Assembly (NCBI RefSeq): GCF_022179645.1
Contig: NZ_BPRA01000014.1
Location: forward strand, 248,001 to 312,000
Direction of reading: 5' to 3'
Length of the DNA stretch: 64,000 nucleotides
DNA from: Methylobacterium thuringiense
GTDB taxonomy: Bacteria; Pseudomonadota; Alphaproteobacteria; Rhizobiales; Beijerinckiaceae
The notes under the pieces: generated by a model
What the model saw: only the letters and a program-made list of their open reading frames with translations
What the model was told of the DNA's origin: nothing
Database searches by the model: none
Shown: piece by piece, positions 26,359 through 34,823 of the stretch
How the letters are laid out: each line of letters opens with the position of its first letter
Numbering within the stretch: the first letter of the stretch is position 1
Position numbers and translations under genes: made by a program

Positions 26359-26967
26359 ATGGCGGGTCTGCGGGTTACGGGTCACGGCGTCGACCTCGGC
26401 GAGGCGTTGCGTGGCCGGGTCGACGACCGAATGGCCGCCACGCTCTCGAAGTACCTCGACAGCCACATGAGTGGTTCCTGCACCGGCCACGTCACGCTGC
26501 GACGCGACGGCACCGGCTATCGCACCGACTGCGTCCTGCATCTCGTTTCCGGACTGACGCTGGAAGCTTCCGGCGGCGCCCACGATCCCTACGCGAGCTT
26601 CGAGCAGACCGCCGACAAGCTCGAGAAGCGCCTGCGTCGCTACAAGCACCGCCTCAAGGACCACGGTGCGGCGAACCACAACGGCGGCCGCAGCCCGGCC
26701 GATATCGAGGCGGCCTACGCCGTCATCGCCGCGCCGCCGGACGAGGACCAGGACGAGCTCCCCTCGGAGGAGGAGGCGCATCCGCCCGTCGTCGCCGAGA
26801 GCACGAAGACGCTGCGGCGCCAGTCCGTCAGCGAGGCCGTGACCGCCCTCGACCTGACCGGCGCGCCCGTCGTCGTCTTCGTTCACGCTGGCACCGGCCG
26901 CATCAACGTCGTATACCGGCGAGGCGACGGCGCGATCGGCTGGGTCGATCCCCCGGACCGGGCCTGA
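26359..26967 (+). CDS. hpf: Long-form ribosome hibernation promoting factor
   Basis: A 202-residue HPF of the long type, which binds the 30S subunit and dimerises ribosomes (100S) in stationary phase or stress. The N-terminal S30AE domain starts MAGLRVTGHGVDLGEALRGR and includes EKRLRRYKHRLKDH. A variable acidic linker leads to the C-terminal dimerisation domain: AVTALDLTGAPVVVFVHAGT and NVVYRRGDGAIGWVDP. It lies between rpoN and ptsN. In alphaproteobacteria hpf often responds to stress sigma factors or ppGpp; no such promoter was identified here. Confidence 0.93.
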   Translation: MAGLRVTGHGVDLGEALRGRVDDRMAATLSKYLDSHMSGSCTGHVTLRRDGTGYRTDCVLHLVSGLTLEASGGAHDPYASFEQTADKLEKRLRRYKHRLKDHGAANHNGGRSPADIEAAYAVIAAPPDEDQDELPSEEEAHPPVVAESTKTLRRQSVSEAVTALDLTGAPVVVFVHAGTGRINVVYRRGDGAIGWVDPPDRA

Positions 26968-27112
26968 TCGGAGCGACGTCTCCGCGCTCGCCAAGGAACG
27001 CCGCCGTGAGGCGGCCGGTTGAAGATCGGGGTCCGGCACATTCGGTGCCGGCCTCGCCGCCCGAGATCGGGGTTCCGGTTCTCGGGTTTCGTCGATGGGA
27101 CAACGGTCCTTC

Positions 27113-27580
27113 ATGGCAGTTCTGGAATTCCTGAGCCCGGATTCGGTGATCCCGAGTCTGAAGGCACGGGCCAAGAAGCAGATCCTTCAGGAACTCGCCG
27201 CGCAGGCCGCCCGTCAGCTGCCGGGTCTCGACGAGCGCGAGATCTTCGAGACGTTGCTTCAGCGCGAGCGGCTCGGTTCGACCGGGATCGGCGACGGCGT
27301 GGCGATCCCGCATGGCAAGCTCGCCCATCTCGACCGGTTGTTCGGCATGGTGGCTCGGCTGGACAAGCCTACGGAATTCGAGGCGCTCGACGGTCAGGGC
27401 GTCGATGTCGTGTTTCTCCTGCTCGCACCGGAGAATGCCGGCGCGGACCATCTGAAGGCGCTCGCCCAGGTGGCGCGCATCCTGCGCGAGCCGGGAATCC
27501 TCGATCGGATCCGCAACGCCCGCGACGGCAACGCACTCTATGCGCTGCTGACCAACCGGTCCGCCTCGCAGGCGGCGTGA
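27113..27580 (+). CDS. ptsN: Nitrogen-PTS EIIA component PtsN
   Basis: A 155-residue phospho-carrier (EIIA-Ntr) of the nitrogen phosphotransferase system, which regulates K+ uptake, carbon/nitrogen balance and, in alphaproteobacteria, PHB and stress responses. The phosphorylated His67 lies in TGIGDGVAIPHGKL. LAPENAGADHLKALAQVARI is also typical. The ATG at 27113 gives the family N-terminus AVLEFLSPDSVIPSLK; an ATG at 27095 adds six residues. It completes the rpoN-hpf-ptsN set and is followed, with 4-nt overlap, by a small secreted protein gene. Confidence 0.93.
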   Translation: MAVLEFLSPDSVIPSLKARAKKQILQELAAQAARQLPGLDEREIFETLLQRERLGSTGIGDGVAIPHGKLAHLDRLFGMVARLDKPTEFEALDGQGVDVVFLLLAPENAGADHLKALAQVARILREPGILDRIRNARDGNALYALLTNRSASQAA

Positions 27581-27942
27581 GCGACGGGGTGGGGGCATTC
27601 TTGGTAGGACGAATCAGATACCGCGCCGCAGGTTTTGCGGTGATTGCGCTGGCCGCAGGCACGGCATCCGAGGCTTGGGCACAGGGCGACGCGTTGTGCG
27701 CCCGCGACGTGCTCATCGCGAATTCCATGCAGCGCCAGGCGCTCGATCAGCTCGAAGGCGCCGGGGACGATCAGGCCAGCCAATGCCGCGTCTGGCGGCG
27801 GCACGTCGACACGATGCGGCGCATCTCCGGCGTCTATGGCCGTTGCCTGTCGGGACCAGAACGCAAGGAGAAGCTTGCCCAGGTCCAGGGTTCGGAGACC
27901 GAGTTCGGCGGCCTCGTGCGCAGCCGCTGCAAGGGTTTCTGA
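27577..27942 (+). CDS. Small secreted protein of unknown function
   Basis: A 121-residue protein read from a GTG overlapping the ptsN stop (GTGA). A signal peptide is apparent around residues 10-32 (AAGFAVIALAAGTASEAWAQ). The mature part is about 85 residues and has four cysteines (DALCARDV, SQCRVWRR, YGRCLSGP, RSRCKGF), enough for two disulfides. It is helical and basic and shows no known domain. The exact start is uncertain. Translational coupling suggests expression with ptsN, but a functional link is not evident. Confidence 0.6.
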   Translation: MSDGVGAFLVGRIRYRAAGFAVIALAAGTASEAWAQGDALCARDVLIANSMQRQALDQLEGAGDDQASQCRVWRRHVDTMRRISGVYGRCLSGPERKEKLAQVQGSETEFGGLVRSRCKGF

Positions 27943-28011
27943 AACGGGCCGCGGCTCGCAGAAGCGAGGGGCAGCCTTCACACCGGACTGCTGCCGTCGA
28001 GAATCAAAAAA

Positions 28012-28734
28012 TCAGTTCGCCGCGTGCAGGTGGGGCTCGGCCACCATCCGGACCGGCGCCTTCGAGGGCTTGCCGCGCCCGATCAGCACCGCGAAATGGG
28101 ATCGTTCCGGGTCGCCCTCGATGCGGGTGCGCAACCATGCGGCGAGGAACTTGACGTATTCGGCTCCGACGAGTCGGGCGACGGCGGGGTCCTGCCACCA
28201 GCGGCCGATCTCGAACCCGTCGGTGACGACCGGATAGGCCACGACCGACTCGCCCTCGGCCAGCGCGTGCTCGATCTCCACCAGCGTGCGTGGCATGTGG
28301 TAGTTCGAGGTCACCACCGCGATCGTCTCGAAGTGGTTGCGGCGCATCCACCGCCGCGTCTCGATGGCGTTGCCGATGGTGTTGCGCGCCCGGTAGTCGA
28401 GGTCGACGCAGCAATCGATCCAGCGGCCCTGACTCGGGTTCAGCCGGACGATTTCCTCGCGGCTGGTCCGCTCGTTGACGCCGGAGATGAGCAGGCGCCG
28501 CCCGTAGCCGCCCGCCAGCAATTCGATCGCGTCGCCGACGCGTTGCGCGCCGCCGGTCAGGGCGACGATGCCGTCGGCTCGGCCGCTCGGCCGCCGCTCC
28601 ATCCGTTCGATCGTCGACACGAAGGCCAGGAATCCGCCGAGCAGCACCAACGCGCCGAGTGCGGCAGCGCCTACGAGGCCCCGCACGGCGAAGCGCAGGC
28701 GGGACGGGCGTTGACGAACGCTGGGAGCCTGCAT
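28012..28734 (-). CDS. YdcF-like DUF218 membrane protein
   Basis: A 240-residue protein with one N-terminal transmembrane helix (about residues 14-37, FAVRGLVGAAALGALVLLG) and a DUF218 domain. Domain hallmarks are DGIVALTGGAQRVGDAIELL, RRLLISGVNERTSREEIVRL, and the NTIGNAIETRRWMRRNHFET block with VVTSNYHMPRT. DUF218 proteins (YdcF, ElyC, SanA) act in envelope biogenesis and some bind nucleotides; this one is likely at the inner membrane. Start uncertain: ATG 28734 is used, while an ATG at 28872 would add 46 residues. It follows ftsE-ftsX as in many Rhizobiales. Confidence 0.85.
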   Translation of the reverse strand: MQAPSVRQRPSRLRFAVRGLVGAAALGALVLLGGFLAFVSTIERMERRPSGRADGIVALTGGAQRVGDAIELLAGGYGRRLLISGVNERTSREEIVRLNPSQGRWIDCCVDLDYRARNTIGNAIETRRWMRRNHFETIAVVTSNYHMPRTLVEIEHALAEGESVVAYPVVTDGFEIGRWWQDPAVARLVGAEYVKFLAAWLRTRIEGDPERSHFAVLIGRGKPSKAPVRMVAEPHLHAAN

Positions 28735-29011
28735 GTCTCGGTTGCCGTCATGCGCCGGAAGGGTGCGATCGTGAACGATGGCATTCTGCCATGCCCAACC
28801 TACGGCCTCCAAGGCTGCCATCGGGCTGCCGATGCTGATGTGGCGCGTCCTGGGGATCGTGCGCAGGGTCATCCTCCCGAACGTAGCCGCGATTGCGGCT
28901 CTGGAGAGGCGGGATTTTCCTCCCCCACGGGTTTACGAATGGTTAACGCGATCGGCGCGCGAATTCGCAAGTGCCGGTGCGGACTCGCGAAACCGGATTC
29001 GAGCCGTCGCG

Positions 29012-29986
29012 TCAGTCGAGGAAGCGGCGCACGGTGATGCGCGAGACGACGCCCGTGACGAGCGAGGCGATCACGCCGATGACGACGATGATGACATAGC
29101 CGCGCCAACTGACCTGGAAGGTGCCGAACAGGGCCTCGATCTCGTCGCCGGCCGGCCCCGAGCGCGAGACCCGCGCCAGCACACCCGCCAGTGCGAAGGC
29201 GAGCAGCGCTGCGCCTGCGCCGATGGCGCCGCCGCGCAGGCCCAGGCGGAAGAAGCGGCTCTGGAAGGCGCGGGCGATGTAGTCGTCGTTGGCGCCGACG
29301 AAGTGGAGCACCTCGACCACCTCCTTGTTGCCGGCCATGGCGCCGCGGGTGGCGAAGACCACGGCGAGGCCGGTGGCGGCGAGCACCAGGGCGACGATGC
29401 CGACGCCGATGCCGACGAAGGTGTTGGCCATGGTGGAGAGCCGCTGCAGCCAGAGCGCATGGTCGTCCAGGCTCGCCACGCCGGGCAACGCCTCGGTCAG
29501 GTTCGCGCGCAGTGCCTTCAGGTCGGGCGTCGCGTCCGAGGCGAGCTTCAAGGTGATGAGCCGCGGCACCGGCAGGTCCGAGAGGTCGAGGCCGCTGCCG
29601 AGCCAGGGCTCGAGCAGGCGCTCGGATTCCGCCTTGGTGAAGACCCGCGCCTCCGCGATCCCCGGCGCGGCCTTGGCAATCCCTTCGGCGCGCGACACGT
29701 CCGCATCGATGTTGCGGCCGGGGCCAGGGCGGACCTGCACGGTGACCTCCTGGGCCACCGCACCCTGCCATTGGCCGGCGCTCGACGCGACGATCTCGGC
29801 GGCGCCTGCGCAGAGCGCGGCAAGGAAGGTGAGAATCGCGATCACGGCGGCGAGCGCCCGGCTCGCGGCGGAATCCGTCGGCACCAGCGGCGCGTTGCGG
29901 CGCAGGGTCGGCGGCAGCGGCGGTTCCGCATCCTCCGGGGGCGGCGGAGCGGTGGCGGGGCGCGACGGCGCTCGGGTGTCGGCCAT
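29012..29986 (-). CDS. ftsX: Cell division ABC transporter permease FtsX
   Basis: A 324-residue membrane component of FtsEX, which activates peptidoglycan hydrolases at the division site. An N-terminal Pro-rich cytoplasmic tail (about 40 residues) precedes the first transmembrane helix (LAAVIAILTFLAALCAGAAE). The periplasmic loop follows, then three more helices at about 190-212, 255-271 and 297-317. GAMAGNKEVVEVLHFVGAND is the conserved cytoplasmic coupling region. Its ATG shares one base with the ftsE stop (TGATG), so the two are translationally coupled. Confidence 0.92.
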   Translation of the reverse strand: MADTRAPSRPATAPPPPEDAEPPLPPTLRRNAPLVPTDSAASRALAAVIAILTFLAALCAGAAEIVASSAGQWQGAVAQEVTVQVRPGPGRNIDADVSRAEGIAKAAPGIAEARVFTKAESERLLEPWLGSGLDLSDLPVPRLITLKLASDATPDLKALRANLTEALPGVASLDDHALWLQRLSTMANTFVGIGVGIVALVLAATGLAVVFATRGAMAGNKEVVEVLHFVGANDDYIARAFQSRFFRLGLRGGAIGAGAALLAFALAGVLARVSRSGPAGDEIEALFGTFQVSWRGYVIIVVIGVIASLVTGVVSRITVRRFLD

Positions 29987-30735
29987 CACTCTTCGATCCG
30001 AAGCCGGCCGTTGCCCAGAACCAGGCGGCGCGCGTCGATCAGGTCCATCAGCCCGAAATCGTGGGTGGCGATCAGCACCGAGGTCCCGAGCTTGTTCAAC
30101 TCCATGAACAGCCGGAGCAGCCGTCGCGCCAGGGTCGGGTCGACGTTGCCGGTGGGCTCGTCGGCGAGCAGCAGGTCCGGCCGGGCGATCAGGGCGCGGG
30201 CGATCGCAGCACGCTGCTTCTCGCCGCCGGACAGCAGCGGCGGCAGCACGTGCATGCGCTCGCCGAGCCCCACCCAGCGCAGCAGTTCCACGACCTCGGC
30301 TCGGTAGTTGGTCTCGGAGCGGCCCTGGACGCGCAGCGGCAGCGCCACGTTTTCGTAGGTGGTGAGGTGGTCGAGCAGGCGAAAGTCCTGAAAGACCACG
30401 CCCATGCGGCGGCGCAGACCCGTGAGCGCATCGCTGGAGATGCCGCTGACCTCCTCGCCGAACACCGAGACGAGGCCCCGCGTCGGCCGCACCGAAAGCA
30501 GGATCAGGCGCAGCAGCGTGGTCTTGCCGGCGCCCGAGGGGCCGGTGAGGAACTGGAACGAGCGCGGCGCGATCTCGAAGCTGACATCGGACAGCACCTC
30601 GGCCCCAAGGCCGTAGCGCATGCCGACGCTCTCGAAGCGGACCGCCGGCCCCTCGGCGCCGGACAGCAGGCTTCCCGTCTTCGTCCCAGCCACGGTCACT
30701 GTACCTTGCACCCCGCCTGCCAAGGTCCGCTCCAT
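29986..30735 (-). CDS. ftsE: Cell division ABC transporter ATPase FtsE
   Basis: A 249-residue ATPase partner of FtsX. Walker A is LTGPSGAGKTT (about residues 63-73), Q-loop VVFQDFRLLDHL, signature LLSGGEKQRAAIARAL (168-182), Walker B LLLADEPTGNVDP, and the H-loop IATHDFG. It has an N-terminal extension of about 30 residues compared with E. coli FtsE. The ATG at 30735 is used; an internal ATG at residue 39 would remove the extension but lies inside the ATPase fold. It is divergent from the zinc-ribbon protein gene across about 145 nt. Confidence 0.95.
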   Translation of the reverse strand: MERTLAGGVQGTVTVAGTKTGSLLSGAEGPAVRFESVGMRYGLGAEVLSDVSFEIAPRSFQFLTGPSGAGKTTLLRLILLSVRPTRGLVSVFGEEVSGISSDALTGLRRRMGVVFQDFRLLDHLTTYENVALPLRVQGRSETNYRAEVVELLRWVGLGERMHVLPPLLSGGEKQRAAIARALIARPDLLLADEPTGNVDPTLARRLLRLFMELNKLGTSVLIATHDFGLMDLIDARRLVLGNGRLRIEE

Positions 30736-30879
30736 CGCGTGGATCGTTCGCAGAGATCGGATCGGCCAAGCCGGATTCGTCTCCGTTTCACGGCCGGTTA
30801 ACCCTGTTCGAGCCACAACCGTTTCGGTCCTTTTTCCGCGCGCGGCAACCCGCCGCCGGAAGGGCCGAACCGATTTGCC

Positions 30880-31674
30880 ATGCTGATCGCCTGCCCGGCC
30901 TGCGCCAGCGAGTACGAGATCGAGGGTGTCCTCGTCGGGGCCGAGGGTCGCTCCGTGCGTTGCGCCGCCTGCAGCGAGACCTGGTTCGTCGCGCCGGAAA
31001 GCGGGCAGGCGGATGGCGATGCCGACGCGATCGATGGCTGGGAATCCGCCGGACTCGACGAGCCGCGCGAGACCGTCGACGCTCCCGCACCCGTCATCGA
31101 CCAGCCCGTGCCGCCGCCCCGCAAGGCGAAGGCCAAGCCTTCCCCCCAACGATTTGCCCTCCCGCGTCCGTCGCCGGCCATCGCCGCCGGGCTCGCCGTG
31201 TTCGCGATCCTGCCTCTGGCCCTGCTCGGCCGGGCCACGGTGGTCCGGGCGATGCCGCAGAGCGCCGGCCTGTTCTCGGCCGTCGGCCTTCCGGTGAACC
31301 TGCGCGGTGTCGATTTCCGTGACATCGTCGCATTCCGTAATCCGGCCGAGGGCACGAACCCGGCGCAGCTCGTCGTCGAGGGCGACCTCGTCGGCGTCGC
31401 GCGCGACCGTGTGGCGGTCGCGCCGCTGGAGGTCGAACTGCGCGACGCCCACGGCCAGTCGCTCTACCGCTGGACGGTGCCGCCCTCGCGGGTTGCGCTG
31501 GAACCCGGCGAGACGGCCCGGTTCCGTGCAAGCCTCTCGGCGCCGCCGCCCCAGGGCAGTCAGGTCCTGGTGCGCTTCACGGACATTGCGGCATCGGATC
31601 CCAAGCCTCCTGCAGGCCACGCGGAGCCCGACGCGCATCCTCCTGCCGCCGATACGCAGCACGGTCGTCACTGA
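30880..31674 (+). CDS. MJ0042-type zinc-ribbon membrane protein
   Basis: A 264-residue protein. The N-terminal zinc ribbon has Cys5, Cys8, Cys28 and Cys31 (IACPACASEYEI and VRCAACSETWFV), the MJ0042 pattern. A variable linker is followed by one transmembrane helix (about residues 103-125, PAIAAGLAVFAILPLALLG). The C-terminal domain (VNLRGVDFRDIVAFRNPAEG to VLVRFTDI) has the beta-rich layout of DUF3426/FxLYD-like domains in the periplasm. The architecture occurs next to ftsEX in many alphaproteobacteria; its role is unknown and may relate to envelope or division. Confidence 0.85.
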   Translation: MLIACPACASEYEIEGVLVGAEGRSVRCAACSETWFVAPESGQADGDADAIDGWESAGLDEPRETVDAPAPVIDQPVPPPRKAKAKPSPQRFALPRPSPAIAAGLAVFAILPLALLGRATVVRAMPQSAGLFSAVGLPVNLRGVDFRDIVAFRNPAEGTNPAQLVVEGDLVGVARDRVAVAPLEVELRDAHGQSLYRWTVPPSRVALEPGETARFRASLSAPPPQGSQVLVRFTDIAASDPKPPAGHAEPDAHPPAADTQHGRH

Positions 31675-31732
31675 ACCCTCTGGCACAGGCGAGTGCGCGT
31701 GCTATTGAGGCGGTCATGACAACGAGGCGTGC

Positions 31733-32302
31733 ATGACCTCTGCTTCCCGACGCGTTCGCGTCCTGTTCGACGAAGCCGCGATCGCGCGGCGCAACGAGGA
31801 ACTCGCGGCCTCGATCCTCGCGGCCAAGCCCGAGAACCTGCTCGTGGTGGCGGTGCTCAAGGGCAGCTTCATGTTCGCCGCCGACCTGCTGCGGGCGCTG
31901 CACCGGGTCGGATTGTCGCCCCAGGTCGAGTTCGTGCACCTGTCGAGCTACCGCACCGCCACGGTCTCCTCCGGCCAAGTCGAGATCCTTCGCGATGTGC
32001 AGAGCGAAGTCAGGGGGCGCGACGTTCTGCTCGTGGACGACATCCTGGAATCCGGCCGCACCGTCGTCTTCGCCAAGGACCTGCTGATGGCGCGGGGCGC
32101 CAAGCGGGTGCTGACCGCGGTCCTGCTCGAAAAGCCCGGCAAGCGCGCGGTGACGATCGATGCGGATTTCGTCGGGTTCACCTGCCCCGACGTCTTCGTG
32201 GTCGGCTACGGCATGGATGCGGCACACGCCTTTCGCCAGCTGCCCTTCGTCGGACTCGTCGATTACGACAGTACCGATCCGGACCTTTTCGGCGGGGCCT
32301 GA
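31733..32302 (+). CDS. hpt: Hypoxanthine phosphoribosyltransferase
   Basis: A 189-residue purine-salvage enzyme that makes IMP (or GMP) from hypoxanthine or guanine and PRPP. The PRPP-binding motif is VLLVDDILESGRT, where the acidic pair and the following loop bind PRPP. LKGSFMFAADLLRAL and VEFVHLSSY are typical N-terminal blocks; FVVGYGMDAAHAFRQLPFVG is the conserved C-terminal block. The ATG at 31733 lies about 60 nt after the zinc-ribbon gene on the same strand and gives the family length. Confidence 0.95.
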   Translation: MTSASRRVRVLFDEAAIARRNEELAASILAAKPENLLVVAVLKGSFMFAADLLRALHRVGLSPQVEFVHLSSYRTATVSSGQVEILRDVQSEVRGRDVLLVDDILESGRTVVFAKDLLMARGAKRVLTAVLLEKPGKRAVTIDADFVGFTCPDVFVVGYGMDAAHAFRQLPFVGLVDYDSTDPDLFGGA

Positions 32303-32478
32303 GCCCGGCGGTCGACCGGAACGGCCGCGGTTTCCGGGCGTTGCCGCCGCGGCGGATCGCGACGCTCTGTCCCACGCCGTAATTCTCATCGGCTGCAGAC
32401 ACTTGACAGGGCCGCCGCGTCCGCGCCTGATTCCCGCGATACCGGCCGGTATCTCCCTCACGACTTGATCACGATCAC

Positions 32479-32844
32479 ATGGCGCGCATTCTCCTCGTCG
32501 ATGACGAGGACACCATCCGCGGTTTCCTCAAGCGCGGGCTCGAGCTCGACGGCCATGCCGTGGTCACCGCGATCGACGGCAGCGACGGGCTCGATCGCCT
32601 GTCGGAGGCCTCCGGCGATTTCGACCTGATGCTCACCGACATCCGCATGCCGCTGATGGACGGCATCGCGCTGGCGCTCGCGGCCAAGCGCGACTACCCG
32701 GACCTGACCATCCTGCTGATGACGGGCTTCGCCGACCAGCGCGAGCGCGCCCGCGGCCTCGATGCGATCGTGCTCGACGTGTTGACCAAGCCGTTCTCGC
32801 TGGCGGACCTGCGCTCGACGGTGAAACGGGCGCTGGCGGCGTAG
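32479..32844 (+). CDS. cpdR: Single-domain response regulator CpdR
   Basis: A 121-residue receiver-only protein of the CckA-ChpT phosphorelay. When unphosphorylated, CpdR primes ClpXP to degrade cell-cycle substrates such as CtrA regulators and PdeA. The phospho-acceptor is Asp54 (LMLTDIRMP), with the acidic pocket DDED at 8-11, Thr82 (LLMTGFADQRERARGLD) and Lys104. The segment AIVLDVLTKPFSLADL is diagnostic for CpdR. The protein ends in Ala-Ala, as Caulobacter CpdR does, where the end is part of its own degron. It converges with ggt with 1 nt between stops. Confidence 0.95.
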   Translation: MARILLVDDEDTIRGFLKRGLELDGHAVVTAIDGSDGLDRLSEASGDFDLMLTDIRMPLMDGIALALAAKRDYPDLTILLMTGFADQRERARGLDAIVLDVLTKPFSLADLRSTVKRALAA

Positions 32845-32845
32845 C

Positions 32846-34603
32846 TCAGTATCCTTCGGCCAGCGTCCCCCGCTGGCGCTGGTCCGAGGCTCCGGCGAGC
32901 AGGCCTTCGTCGAACATCACGGAATTCGCCGAGCCGGACGGCGCGCCGACCTTCACCGCGTACCCCTGCTGCTTCAGCAGCCCGACGGTGTCGGGCGAGA
33001 CGCCCTGCTCGACCATCAGCACGTCCGGCTGCCACTGGTGGTGGACGCGCGGGGCGGCGACGGCCTCGGCCAGATTCATGCGGAAGTCGAGCACGTTGAC
33101 GATCACCTGCAGTACTGTGGTGATGATGCGGCTGCCGCCGGGACTTCCCGTCACCAGAAACAGCCGGCCGCCGCGAAACACCAGGGTCGGCGTCATCGAG
33201 GAAAGCGGGCGCGCCCCCGGCGCCACGGCATTCGCTTCGCCGCCGACGAGCCCATAGGCGTTCAATGCGCCGGTCTTGGCCGAAAAATCGTCCATCTCGT
33301 TGTTGAGCAGCACGCCGGTGCCCTCGGCGACGAGGCCGATCCCGTAGGAGAAGTTCAGCGTGTAGGTGTTCGCGACGGCGTTGCCGGCGGCGTCGACAAC
33401 CGAGAAATGCGTGGTCTGGTCGGGCTCGAAGGGCAGCGGGTTGCCGGCCCTCACCTCGGCCGCGGGCCTGGCACGGCTCGGGTCGAGCTGCCGGCGCAGC
33501 GTTTCGGCATAGGATTTTGCGATCAGCCCGGCGACCGGAACTCTGGTGCGTGCCGGGTCTCCGAGCCAGGAGGCGCGGTCGGCATAGGCCGGCTTCATCG
33601 CCTCCGCGAGCGTATGGATCGCCCCCGCGCTGCCGGCGCCCATCCCGGCGAGGTCGTAGCCCTCCAGGATATTGAGGATCTCGATGAGGTGGACGCCGCC
33701 GGAACTCGGCGGCGGCATCGAGACGATGTCGTATCCGCGATAGGTCCCGCGCACGGGCCGTCGCAGTTCCGGCCGGTAGGCGGCGAGATCCGCCGTCGTC
33801 ATGATCCCGCCTGCGCCTTGAACGGCCGCCGCGATCTTCTCCGCGATGCCGCCGGTGTAGAAGGCGTCGGCACCGTGCTCCGAAATGGCGCGGAGCGTTC
33901 CCGCCAGATCACCCTGCACGAGGTTGGCCCCGCGCTTCAGGACCTGATCTCCCTCGAAGAAGATCGCGCGGCTCGACGGCCATTGCCCGAGCAGGCCCGA
34001 GGCGCGGGGCAGGGAATCGGCGAGGCCGGATTCGACGGGGATGCCCTCGCGCGCCAGTTTTTCCGCCGGCGCGATCAGGTCGGCGAGGCTGAACTTGCCG
34101 GAGCCGTAGCGGCTGTGCGCCTCGGCGAAGCCGCGCACGGTGCCCGGCACGCCCACCGCCTTGCCGGTACGGGTCGAGGCGGCCTTGTCGGGCTGCCCGT
34201 CGGCCTTCAGGAACATGCCCTCGGTGGCCGCCGCCGGCGCGGTCTCGCGAAAGTCGATCGCGACCGTCTCGTTGCGCTCGGCCAGATGCACCAGCATGAA
34301 GCCGCCGCCGCCGAGATTGCCCGCCCGCGGCAGGGTCACGGCCAGCGCGAAGCCCACCGCCACCGCCGCATCGACCGCGTTGCCGCCGCGCTTGAGGATG
34401 TCGACGCCAATCCGCGTGGCATGCGCCTCCTGCGACGACACCATGCCATGGCTGGCCAGGACCGGCAGGACGCGGGCATCCTCCGCCTGGATCGGCGCGG
34501 TGCCGAGATTGCCGGGCGTCGGATCGGCCTGGGCGAAGGCCGGATCGACGGCCAAAAGCAGGCAGGCGAGAGAAGCGGCGAGGCGGCGGATCACGATCGG
34601 CAT
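32846..34603 (-). CDS. ggt: Gamma-glutamyltranspeptidase
   Basis: A 585-residue periplasmic N-terminal-nucleophile enzyme that cleaves the gamma-glutamyl bond of glutathione. A signal peptide precedes DPAFAQA. The conserved substrate-binding ASHGMVSSQEAHATRIG and GGNAVDAAVAVGFALAVTLP lie in the large subunit. Self-cleavage should occur before the nucleophilic Thr in DQTTHFSVVD, which begins the small subunit. GPGGSRI-type sequence TGSPGGSRIITTVLQ is also present. ATG 34603 is chosen because it gives a proper signal peptide; the longer frame would put 42 residues ahead of it. Confidence 0.95.
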   Translation of the reverse strand: MPIVIRRLAASLACLLLAVDPAFAQADPTPGNLGTAPIQAEDARVLPVLASHGMVSSQEAHATRIGVDILKRGGNAVDAAVAVGFALAVTLPRAGNLGGGGFMLVHLAERNETVAIDFRETAPAAATEGMFLKADGQPDKAASTRTGKAVGVPGTVRGFAEAHSRYGSGKFSLADLIAPAEKLAREGIPVESGLADSLPRASGLLGQWPSSRAIFFEGDQVLKRGANLVQGDLAGTLRAISEHGADAFYTGGIAEKIAAAVQGAGGIMTTADLAAYRPELRRPVRGTYRGYDIVSMPPPSSGGVHLIEILNILEGYDLAGMGAGSAGAIHTLAEAMKPAYADRASWLGDPARTRVPVAGLIAKSYAETLRRQLDPSRARPAAEVRAGNPLPFEPDQTTHFSVVDAAGNAVANTYTLNFSYGIGLVAEGTGVLLNNEMDDFSAKTGALNAYGLVGGEANAVAPGARPLSSMTPTLVFRGGRLFLVTGSPGGSRIITTVLQVIVNVLDFRMNLAEAVAAPRVHHQWQPDVLMVEQGVSPDTVGLLKQQGYAVKVGAPSGSANSVMFDEGLLAGASDQRQRGTLAEGY

Positions 34604-34748
34604 GGGGACGACATAGCGCACGGAATCGCGGAGGCGCGTGTCCACGGCTCCTCCTCGGTCACGAAACGCCGGTTGGTTCTGTGGATCGGGTGCGAGATCC
34701 GATCGTTCGGGCGGCAACCGTCGCGGCATCTCGGTGTCGGCGCAAACG

Positions 34749-34780
34749 AAAGCGGCGGGCTGAACACAGCCCGCCGCTTT
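34749..34780 (-). terminator. Intrinsic terminator of the outer-membrane protein gene
   Basis: Perfect 14-bp arms AAAGCGGCGGGCTG (read on the minus strand) and CAGCCCGCCGCTTT with a 4-nt loop, followed on the minus strand by CGTTTG. It lies about 45 nt beyond the stop of the upstream minus-strand gene. Confidence 0.8.
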
Positions 34781-34823
34781 GCCGTCCGGAGCGATGGAAG
34801 TCTTGGCCCGGCTTCCGGGTGTT

